From: Lithospermum erythrorhizon
Lineage: Eukaryota > Streptophyta > Magnoliopsida > Boraginales > Boraginaceae
Assembly: GCA_019722365.1 (NCBI GenBank)
Contig: JADFUC010001453.1
Span: 186,001 to 250,000 of the forward strand
Direction: 5' to 3'
Length of the DNA stretch: 64,000 nucleotides
Numbering within the stretch: position 1 is the first letter of the stretch; every line of letters begins with the position of its first letter. Position numbers and translations under genes: made by a program. Positions 25,301 to 35,090 of this stretch are shown piece after piece. The notes below the pieces were generated by a model, which saw nothing but the letters and a program-made list of their open reading frames with translations, was not told the DNA's origin and searched no databases.

Positions 25301-28300
25301 CACTTCCTAGAGGTCAAATATGAATAATAAAATACATAAAGTACAGGATTATCGGATAAAGTCATACAACATAATTCCACCACGGTCTCGACATAACACA
25401 TAATATATAATGTAGTGGTTCCAATAAGCACACAATCACCAAACGAAATCACAGAGATCAACAACTACTAAAACTCTGGGCCATCAAACCTCCTATCTCT
25501 CATATCCCCACCAAGATACCATCCCCTAACGCTACATATACCAACCTGCTTCAATTGCCAGGAACGTGGACAAATCAACAATCACCAAGACTTATACCGG
25601 CTAAAGATAAGGCCAAAATCGCACTTATACAAAGTATAAGGCACACCGCAGACTATACACAAAGTATAAGGCGCTTCACCGCACTTATACACAAAGTATA
25701 AGGCATACCGCACGCTATACCTGTAGTATAGGCCAAACCGCACGAAAAATGCAGATAGGCCACCTCACAACGAATACGCAAAGAAAGTCAGACAAGAGAA
25801 TCATAACGTACGCCATACCGTAAAGATGGGGGGCCACCTCTGCACACAAAGAAAAAGTCGATCAAAGAGAATCATGTCAGACGCCATACCGTAGTGATAG
25901 TTGCCATCCCCAAGCAAGTGCTTAGAGTCACCTAATCCCTAGTAGTCCCAACTATAGGGTCATATCCTAATACTCAAGTCACCTCAAAATCATACATAAC
26001 TCCATCGAACACCTCTCAATAACCAACCCTACTTTACTTCCAAATTAACAGCAAAGACACAAATTAATACATCACACAATCAGAATCAATCACAACCGCC
26101 AAGGCCATACATAACAAGTGCTCTATTGTAAAGCCACATAAATACCACAAGTGCCGTCAAGGCCACATAAATACCACAAGTGCCGGCCAAGGCCACATAA
26201 ATACCACAAGTGCCGTCAAGGCCACATATAATACGTAAATATAAGTCGAGTTCAAAGCCATCACTTACTCTAAACCAGCCTTCAACGCCGCTAACAGTCA
26301 CATAATCATATTAGGCTCACACATAATCGCATAACCATTACATGTATACCTTCCATCTCCCCGTAATCATATATCACAAGGACATATACACCATTCACAC
26401 ATAATTATATTACAAAGCACTGCACACCCTTTTACACATAATTATAATACAAGATGTGTACACCATTTGAAAGTTATACATAAGGTAATACACGGTATAA
26501 GTGCCTCACCTCTCGCTAGCTACCGCAAAACCTCTTCACGAAAGACAATCGCGAATCGCCTCTTTTCTCCACGATCAACGCCTAAACAACACCCGTATAA
26601 TCAAGACCTACTACTATATAAATGGCTGCTCTGTAAGATACATAACCAACTCTGGGGGGAACTATCTCTAAATGGTATAATCCTGACTGATAAACTATCG
26701 AATTATAATCCCATCGACACAACCCAATCCGATTCCCCGCTAATTCCATCTTAATACTTTCTCATTGGCTAAATTGAATTTTTATAAGTTATTCTAACCA
26801 TCATCAAGTCCATAATTAACAATCTACTCCGAAATATCAATTATAACTCAATCTTCAGAATTTATACTTTTTTCAACATAACACCCTTTAATCACTTTAA
26901 TCATTCATTCTAACATCATAACAACTATATTAAGGGTCCCAATATAACCTCCTACACATTTAAAGTCTTATAAAAATATCCATATATAAAAAAGTCAAAC
27001 CGAAAACCTAAAAGTCGTAACTCCACCATAACGGCCTCAAACGATTCTAAATCACGACTCACTCAAATACGCTACGTAACCCATAACCAACTTAAGATTT
27101 ATCATAAAATTCAATTATGGAAAGTCAACCAAAAGTCAACTATGTCAAAACCCAAGAAATATCTCTTAAAGATTCTAAATTTCTTACCTTAACTCAAGAA
27201 TTAATGTGGCAATCAACATTCTGGCCAACCCATCTGAAGCTCAGAAAGCACAATCTACAGGTAGAAACTAAAAACGAAATTCTTTTTTAAGGGAGGGGCT
27301 TAATTTGCCAAAATACAGCAAGATTAAGCCAAGGGATGATGATTTAATTTACGTTGAGGATATGTATTTAATAGATATTTAAAAAAACTTAGTCCCTCGT
27401 TTCCTGGCTTCTGCTAATTCTCCGCTTATCGCATTTAACCTCCACTTAACCCGATTTCAAAGATAAAATTCTTCCATGGCAACACTACTAAATTATAAAC
27501 AGAAATTGCTCAAAAGTTTTTACTTAAATAATATATTATCATCTAAAAAATATACTATTCTCGGTCCTTAATCAAATCGAAAATTTAAATTTTTTTTTTT
27601 TTTTGTAACGTGGTTATTACAATGTAGTATTTAAAATGTAAGATTGAAATTAATAAAATCATGAAGTAGTAATATAGTATTTAAGTTTTTAATGGCAATA
27701 TACGTATAGAACAAATAAAAAAAGGCACTCCCGATATTAACATACATTATTAATTTATTTTTATTACTTATTTGTTTTCTTTAGACATGAGGATTACTAT
27801 TATATATATTAGGAATGTTATTTGATTATATAAGGTGTGTAGCCCATCTAATTAAAGTTATATATCAAATAAGGTTTCGATGACAAAGTAATTCATAATT
27901 TTATATGAAAATAATTTATTTTACGGAGAGAATCCATACGAAGATATGCTAAATATTACAAATAATAACACTGAATTCAAGAAAGCAAAGTGAATAAGAA
28001 ATAATAATAAATGAAAAGCAAGAGACATTTAATTTTTCAAGACAAATGAAAAAGAAAATGATACTCTTAAATTGATATTTCTTTCGAGGATTTTAATGCA
28101 AAGGTTATCAATGTATTAATTAATCAAGTTTATCCTCTCATGATTTACTTTTCATATTTTTCTATCTATTTGTTTTAAAAAATTTATATAAAGATATATT
28201 TTTCTCCTCATCGACGCGTTCATCGCACGACGTATCACACTACTAGTATAAATAAAATAGGTGTAAGTAGTTATTTAACTTCACCAATTTTTTTTACCAT

Positions 28301-31300
28301 TTTATACCTTTTTAACTTTAGACTTTTAGTTTTACATTTAATTAATTTGAGGGCATTTTTATAACTTAAATATGATCTACTCATATATAGGTAAGGATAG
28401 TTCACAACCTCCAATATGAGAACGTGATACAGTTTCTTTTGTTTATGAAACATGGCATTAGTTCTTTTTAAACTTGGATAACATAGTTACTATTTCTAAA
28501 TTTCCTGAAAGTATTGATGAAAAAGAAGAGTTATGGTTGCCAATGGAGTTTCTTACAAATAAAAATACGATTATCCTAGTTAATTACCAACGTAGCTCCT
28601 GGGATACATGATACTCTGCGCTTACCGATAATAGCAATCAAGTAGTATTAGTTCCCAAAAAATGATACAAATATATCATAAAGATTGGCCTGGGAGGGAT
28701 AAATGTCAAGACATCGATCCTCGATTGCTCCAAGATGTAGACCAACGCTGCAATATTTGTCGCCTTCGCTAATCATATTACAACACATGTGACACTTTTG
28801 AGGACTAAATTGTTATGATACTACTAGGTGGACCAAAATGCAAAGACGACACACTATCCGGAACTATATCGGGCAATTATTTATATTCGAGTTAATTGCC
28901 AATACGTCACAGATAAGACAATAGCTTTAGTCCCCGATAACGGCATCAAGCTGGCAGATTGGGCTTCCCAAAATTTGTGTAATAGTCAAGATGCCCTTTC
29001 GAAAGTGATAATATAAGACACGGCCCCCGATTTGAAAGTTCAAAATAGGGACCAATACGCAACATTGTCACTTTCAAGAACTATAAGTCAAGTAAACACA
29101 CGACACTTTGAAGACCAAATTGTTACAATACCACTAATACGCCCAACCGCACCATAATTGGCTACACTCATATCCTGAACTATATTATCTCCAATTATCC
29201 TATAAAAATTTGGCTCTAATTTACCTTAGTTGCTCAAAGTTGTTCAAGATGGATAGACATTGGCATCCATCCACATTATCTTCTTCAATTGAATGAAAAT
29301 AATTTTATGAAAATTATACAAGCACGCTTTGTTTATCAAAAATTATGTAATCGCTGTGGTACCCACTAAGCGTTTTTTACTAATATAATTAAAAATAATC
29401 AATATTAAAAAATTTATTCCTGATGGCATGAAAAAAATCAATTAAAATCTGACAGGCGAATAAAACTCATAGTCGCTTCTGAATAATTTTAAAGAAGAGT
29501 AATGATTTTTATAATTCATTATTTTTTCTCCATATACTCAAACAAATGGTAAAAAAAAAAAAAAACGTAACATGCATTATAAAAAATCAATTTAGTAAGC
29601 AAAATATATAATGATTTAAGAAAGTTTAGAACCTTTTTTAAACTTAAAGATTAAAAATCTAATTGTAAGAAGGATTTTTTTTTTTTTTGTAAAGCTTCAT
29701 ATTTTCTATATTTTGAAATAGCTATATCTTTGAACAGGATTGTCTTGATGATTTCAAGGGCCGACATGAATTTTTCTATATTTCCATGAGTGAGCCAATT
29801 AAAAACGTGGGAAAAAAAAGAAAAGATGATAAATGGTGGATTCCAACTCCTAAAGTCCCTGCTGAAGGCTTATCTGAGATCACAAGAAAATGGTTGCTTA
29901 ATCAAAAGGACTCGGTAAATCAAGTGCTCAAAGCTGCAATGGCAATCAATGCTCAAGTCCTTGCCGAAATGGAAATACCTGAAAGCTACATTGAGTCTCT
30001 CCCTAAGGTACAATATGAAATCGAGTTAATTATCGATTTGGTCCCAAAAAATGAGATCAAGTTGAGTTTTGATTTTCGATAATTCAAATGTTGAGATTTA
30101 GTTTTATAAAGTGATTATGTGCATGAATGTAATTTAGTCCTCAATTTAATCTCATACATAAATTATGAAATTAACGTCTCCATAAAATTCGAGACCAAAT
30201 TACACCACAAAAATCACGTTCTAGAATTAAATATCAATTTTTAAATTATCGAAAACTAACTCAACTTGATAGTATTTTCGGGACCAAATACGTGAAATCT
30301 ATGTTATAATTTCAACAGTCTCTTGTGTTTATAATCATAATGCTTAACGATTAACAACGATTGTTAAACAATTTTCTCACTATATATTGATTTCGAAGCA
30401 TTCAATGTATTTGCATATAATTTAATTAAACTTTGTACACAATTGAATGATACATTTTTTTTTTTCATCTTTTTAATATTAGAATGGGAGAGAAAGTCTT
30501 GGTGAAACAATCTACAAGAACATCACAGATGATTATTTCGATTGCGATTTCTTCTTATCAACTATAGACTTATCATCAGAACACAAAATTCTTGATCTAA
30601 AGAATAGAATTGAAGCATCTGTGATCATTTGGAGAAGAAAGATGAATGCTAACAAAGATGGAAAATCAAATTGGAGTTCATCAGTAAGTGTGGGAAAGAG
30701 GGAACGGTTTGAAGATAGAGCAGAAACTATTTTAAACATTCTAAAACATAGATTTCCTGGAACTCCTCAATCATCATTGGACATCAGCAAGATCCAATAC
30801 AATAGAGTAAGTGTATTTCATTCTATTCCAACAATATTCAATAGTCATAGGAGTAAAATTTAATTCTCCCTTCATTTTTGTCAACATTGCTATTATTGTT
30901 TCATTCTATACAAAAATTGTGAGTAGACCACATTCAAGGAAACATAATATGGTAATACATTCATTTCAATTTTACTAGTAAGTTTTATTTAATTTATTAG
31001 TTTAAAAACTTTATTTTTTTAAATTAGTCATGAGTATTACAAATTAATTAACGAATATATAAATTTCTAACTACTGAACAGTTAGAATGAGTGTTTGAAA
31101 GAAAGTATGAAATAATAATTTTTCGGCAAGAATTGAACCTGAGATCTCTACTAGAAGCTTGGGTCGATTTATACTTGAGACTAATAATGGTGTGCCATTT
31201 AATATTGCAGGATATTGGTCAAGCTATATTGGAAAGCTACTCAAGAACAATAGAGACAATGGCTTTCACAGTTTTATCAAGAATAGATGACGTTCTCCAA

Positions 31301-31498
31301 GCAGATGAAATTGCAAGGAACCCTTGTTCTAGAGGAAAAAAGAGATATCCCCTAAAAGATAATTCAACTTTAGTAGGATCCCCCAATTTTTCCAATGTAA
31401 AAGGAGATGTAGAAAAGGTAATACCAAAAAGTGAAGGCAAGAAAGAGGATTTATCTGAAAATGTCTATATTTTGAAACAGTTGAAATATATTATATAG
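19350..31498 (+). CDS. ROPGEF: RopGEF (PRONE-domain guanine nucleotide exchange factor)
   Basis: Plant-specific exchange factor that activates ROP/RAC GTPases at the plasma membrane in polar growth and receptor-kinase signalling. Exons: 19350-19476, 20277-20393, 20701-20855, 20943-21017, 29738-30007, 30483-30806 and 31211-31498. All are in phase and encode 451 aa. The PRONE domain runs from about residue 43 to about 395. It shows [63 protein letters not shown] (WW at 191-192), [71 protein letters not shown] and [20 protein letters not shown]. The N-terminus (42 aa) and C-terminus (about 56 aa) are short and variable, as usual. Intron 4 spans 8.7 kb inside the PRONE domain and is full of transposon sequence. 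No coding lesion is visible. Confidence 0.93.
21500..23185 (+). repeat. ~490-bp tandem array, about 3.5 copies
   Basis: The anchor ATGATTTAACTTATGATTAAAATATCTATATTTATAC (with substitutions) recurs at about 21510, 21690, 22186 and 22674, with a degraded match near 23155. The last steps are 496, 488 and about 480 bp; the first is shortened. Between anchors the order is conserved: CTTCCAACTAAAATATTTCAA, ATTTGCATCTTATTATTATC, ATTCATTATACTAATAATGTA, GGAGTTACATA. Copies differ by substitutions and small indels. There is no coding capacity. Confidence 0.8.
25600..25920. repeat. Tandem repeats inside the LTR-like block
   Basis: From 25617 to 25740 a ~40-bp unit around GCACTTATACACAAAGTATA, then AGGC..ACCGCA, is repeated about three to four times. 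From about 25740 to 25915 a ~90-bp segment (AGGCCACCTC..AAGAGAATCAT..ACGCCATACCGTA) occurs twice. Both families share the CATACCG motif. Confidence 0.75.
26115..26230. repeat. 33-bp tandem repeat, 3-4 copies
   Basis: The unit CAAGGCCACATAAATACCAC followed by AAGTGCCGT occurs three times almost without change (about 26130-26225), with partial copies on each side. The low divergence stands out against the decayed surroundings. On the minus strand the repeat encodes a reiterated [12 protein letters not shown] peptide, which I regard as incidental. Confidence 0.85.
28247..29737 (+). other. Remaining 3' part of RopGEF intron 4
   Basis: AT-rich intron sequence with no coding exon. Diverged blocks around 28600-29250 share motifs such as GGACYAAATTGTTA..ATACTACTA (about 28802 and 29113) and may derive from an old repeat. 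Poly-A and poly-T runs occur near 29550 and 29670. The acceptor used for exon 5 is TTTGAACAG at 29729-29737. Confidence 0.5.
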
Positions 31499-32364
31499 AG
31501 ACTTTGGGTGTTTTTAGGAATCCAATAACATGTCATTGGCGAATGTAATAGTGAGAGAAAGTTAAAGTCTGAAAATGAAGGCAAGATTTAGCTAACAGAT
31601 CAGAGTTCATCAAAGAAAAATGTATACCCAAAACCTTATACTCCGTATGTGTTGGAAATTTTGTACAAATACAAAAATAGAAAAAAACATGAACACTTAG
31701 AGTTATTCAAAGAACAAAACTTTACCTCTCTATATTTATTATAGAAAAAATGTGAGGAAGATGATGAAGATGAAAAAAAAAATATGTATGAATATATTGA
31801 AAAAAATATGTATGAATATATTGTTAAGATACAAAATGAATTTCTTCTTTTTATGCAATGTTAGTTTATAGAGTTAATTGCGAAATTGCTTCACATAACG
31901 ACGAAATCATGACCATCTCCAAAGTCTTCAAAAGCTGATATTTAGTCTCCCAGTTATGGCTTAAGACAGAAAGCATCCTTATTAAGTGACCTGCTGTTAA
32001 AACGACCGCAACGAATGATCGTAACTCATTACTGGGGTCACATATTTCACTTACATTCTCTGAGCCCCGTCAATTCTTCTTTTGCATCTATTTTGCCATT
32101 CAACTTGTTTTCCAGTCCAAAATAATCTCCTATGGGATTTTACCCCTACAAAATTGTGAGATTATTTTGGAGAGAAACAAGGTAAAATATGTGAAAGAAT
32201 TTACGAAATCAAGCAGAAGCTTAGAATTTAAATATAACAATTTTAATGGAATGGATTTTACAATCTCTCATTTTGTTGTTAGCTTTAACAAAGACAGCTT
32301 ATAATAGGATCAAAACACAATCTTAAAGTCACTATCAGTGATTAAATTCCAACTCTTGAACTTT
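31499..32364. other. Downstream of RopGEF, no gene
   Basis: This should contain the RopGEF 3' UTR at its start. A 24-bp tandem duplication around AAAAATATGTATGAATATAT lies at about 31778-31825. Nothing else is recognisable. Confidence 0.5.
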
Positions 32365-34720
32365 CACCACTAGAAAAAAGGTTTTTGTGGCGGTCAAAAA
32401 CGTGACACTAATGTCATAAATGGTAAAATGTGACGAGCACGTGGGCGCCTGGAACGTAAGCTACTGTGCGGCCGCATGAAATACAAAACGTCACATAAAC
32501 GTTGCGTAAATAGTACCACAACGATTATATGACATAATGAAACGTCACGAAACCCGAAATGATCCAACCAAAGAAATATTAAAAACCGAGGTAAAACGCC
32601 ACATGCTTTAATAAATAATTAACCAAACACACTTAATTAATAAACTAATATAACACACTTAATACAATATAGTTAAGTTTTTAAAAAACGTCACACAAAT
32701 GTCACAACCTTAAATACACTTGATTAAAGAATTAATGTAAAACACTTAATGTTAGTATAAATTTACCAAAACGAGGCAAAATGTCAAATGCTCACCTTGT
32801 TGCTCGAGACTAAAACACAACTTTTAATACAAATAATTCAATAATATAAATCTTGAACAAGACAAAAACGTCACAATGTAATTTTCTTATTTTTTAAAAA
32901 GAAAAATTCCAAGCTGCTTCACAAATAAATAATAATAATTTAATCATTTCTTCAAATTATAATTTAAAACAAAATAAACAATTTAAACAAAATAAATAAT
33001 AAGAAATAAAAAATAATGAATCAAAAGCTATATAAACAAATCTTTTGAAAGAAATCCTTAAAATAAATATTAAGAAACAATAAAATAGACAATAATAGAA
33101 TAAATATTTTAACTTAAGATTCAAAAAAATAAACATACAACATAAATAATTTAAATTAGAGATTCAAAAAAATAAACATACAACAAAAAAATAAACATAC
33201 AACAAAAGTAAAATGATAATTTAATAACACAATCATAATAGGCAAGAATAGTATAAAATAATTTAAACGAGATTCAAAAACAAACAACATACCTCTTCAA
33301 ATTATAATAACGCTGCTACATAACAAAAACAAAAGTTAATAAGTAGTAAATATCAACATATTAAATTAAAGAACAATGAGAAAAAAGTGAAAATGAGAAA
33401 AGTAAGAATTACCTTAAGCCTTAGAAGAAACAAGGGAGTAAACGGGGTCATAAGTTATATTTATAAGTGGATTGGGATATGAAATTCTCAAGATTCAAAT
33501 TAAGTCATGACGCTTTTGGGGCATAATTTTTCTTAAACGTCACACGACCCTCACTTATAACAAATTTCCCGCATATTGAAAATATTTCTAAATTTGAATT
33601 GGTTAAAAGATTATGATGCTTTAGTGGCGTAATTTTGCTTAAACGTCACACAACCCTTACTAATAATAGATTTCCTACTAATCGAAGATATTTCTCTAAA
33701 TTTGGTTCAAAGCTTCAGGACGCTTCTATAGCATTTTCTTATTACTAATTAGTTTCTTATATTAATTTATACTACTAATCAATTTATATATTTTTCAAGA
33801 TTTATATTAGAAAAAATGTCACACTAATGTCATAGTGGTTCTAAACTAGTGACGTTACTATGACATTTTTTATTACTAGTTAATTTTCTATATTAATTTT
33901 TATTACTAATTAATTTATATTTTTTTCAAGATTTATATTAGAAAAAATGTCAGTTACTAATGTCATAAGGGTTCTAACTCAGATGCTTATATGACCTCTT
34001 TCATTTAATTAATTTATATATTTTTCAACATTTATATTAGAAAAATACATTAATGTCATAATGGTTCAAAACTCAGGATACTTATATATGAGATCTTTTA
34101 TTACTAATTTTCACTCTCTCTCATTAATTTATGTTACTAATCAATGTATATTTTTTTCAAGATTTCTATTAGAAAACGTTAATTTCAATGCATAAGGCTC
34201 AAAACTTGTGGCTCTTATATGACATTTTTTTATTACTAATTAATTTATATTTTTTGAAGATTTATATTAGAAAAAACGTCACACTAATTTCATAGTGGTT
34301 GGAAACTTGTGACGCTTATATGCTATTTTTTATACTAATTAATTTGTATTTTTTCAAGATTTGTATTAGAAAGACGCCACACTAACGCCATACTTACAAA
34401 ATTTGTGGCATTACTATCATGGATCGTGGTGTGTCCTTTATTGCATATTTAGTAGTTAGTTTATTTTTTTCAACAACGCCATATAGACTGCTATAGTATT
34501 TTCCGCTGAAAATATCTAGTAACGGTAAAACGTCACACACTGCTGTAAAGGTTCGGGAAATGCACGTCACTTAACGCCACTCTTTCAATTAATTTATTAT
34601 TTTGACCCGAAAAACTGACGGGGTTCTAAGTTTTTTCATGATATAAACATCACGTAAAGGCAGTGGAATGTTTATGTGACATTTTTTTTAATGCCACAAA
34701 ATCTATATTCTCTAGTAGTG
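32365..34720. mobile_element. Non-autonomous CACTA (En/Spm) transposon
   Basis: The left terminus starts CACCACTAGAAAAAAGG and runs to TTTTTGTGGCG. The reverse complement of the right terminus starts CACTACTAGAGAATATAG and runs to ATTTTGTGGC. The terminal pentamer is intact (CACTA) on the right and changed to CACCA on the left. TTT flanks both sides (32362-32364 and 34721-34723), the 3-bp target duplication expected for CACTA elements. The ends are rich in AACGTCACA-type subterminal motifs in both orientations. No transposase frame is present in 2,356 bp, so movement would need a partner element. Confidence 0.85.
33780..34430 (+). repeat. Six ~100-130-bp tandem units within the CACTA element
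   Basis: Units start near 33783, 33912, 34013, 34145, 34244 and 34343. Each has TTTATATTTTTTCAAGATTT, then ATATTAGAAAA, a GTCACACTAATGTCATA-like motif, GGTTCNAAACTNGTGACG and a T-rich tail ending TACTAATTAA. Periods vary from about 99 to 132 bp because the tails differ in length. Each unit delivers a subterminal-type GTCACACTAA motif. Confidence 0.8.
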
Positions 34721-34880
34721 TTTTTGGGACCAATTCGCAACTTCATCCCACTATCTGAGACCATTTCACCAATTAATGCAACTTTCTTCATTATTGGCTG
34801 ATTTTAGTGTCTATATTTACACACTTTACATTCATGAAAAATTCATGCAACCTTTCATGATCAAATAAAGAATAGGAAAG

Positions 34881-35090
34881 GACCGTAAGGACGGCCAAGG
34901 TCAAGTCGGCTAAGAACAGCTGGGTGAGGTTACGAGCTCGATTCTCCTACCACTGTTTCTTTGCCGAGTTCGCTATAATGCGACTGCTTTCTAATGCTAA
35001 TTGAATCTTAGAAAGTGAGCCATATGCTATCATACGCCTGACGTTTAACCGCGTATACTTAAAAGTAGTGGGTTATGGTCCCGTTAAAAA
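34881..35090 (+). mobile_element. tRNA-derived SINE candidate
   Basis: An A-box-like TCGGCTAAGAACAG and a B-box-like GAGCTCGATTCTCC lie about 20 bp apart near the left end, as in plant tRNA-derived SINEs. The right end is TTAAAAAAA. The flanks AAAGAATAGGAAAG (left) and AAAGAATGGAAAAG (right) look like a target duplication that has acquired small differences. Total length is about 210 bp. Boundaries are approximate. Confidence 0.55.

Larger units (their letters stand above)
24028..27621 (-). mobile_element. LTR-like block (solo LTR candidate), 3.6 kb
   Basis: Read on the minus strand, the block begins TGTAATAACC and ends GGTCGTTACA. These are 10-bp imperfect inverted ends of the TG...CA kind typical of plant LTR retrotransposons. 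No gag-pol frame, primer-binding site or second LTR was found, so a solo LTR is the simplest reading. Flanking 5-mers (TGTGA and ATGTA) do not match, so target duplication is not confirmed. The interior has several tandem repeats (25600-25740, 25740-25920, 26100-26230) and is less AT-rich than the flanks. Confidence 0.5.
21197..28246 (+). mobile_element. Helitron-like insertion filling RopGEF intron 4
   Basis: The candidate 5' end is TCTATACTATATCTATATAC, preceded by A. The candidate 3' end (about 28210-28246) has CGCGTTCATCGCACG, then CGTATCACACTACTAG followed by T. This resembles plant Helitron 3' termini: a GCATCGCAC-type hairpin a few bases before CTAG. Insertion between A and T fits Helitrons. 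The hairpin stem is imperfect, and no Rep/helicase frame is visible. Pairing these two ends is inference; the interior could instead be several elements, including the tandem array and LTR-like block listed separately. Confidence 0.4.

Noticed and set aside
26086..26301. Minus-strand frame with repeated [12 protein letters not shown] peptide
   Set aside because: Derived from the 33-bp tandem repeat within the LTR-like block.
24028..27621. Complete LTR retrotransposon
   Set aside because: No polymerase or gag frame, no primer-binding site and no second LTR are visible; only an LTR-like block can be supported.
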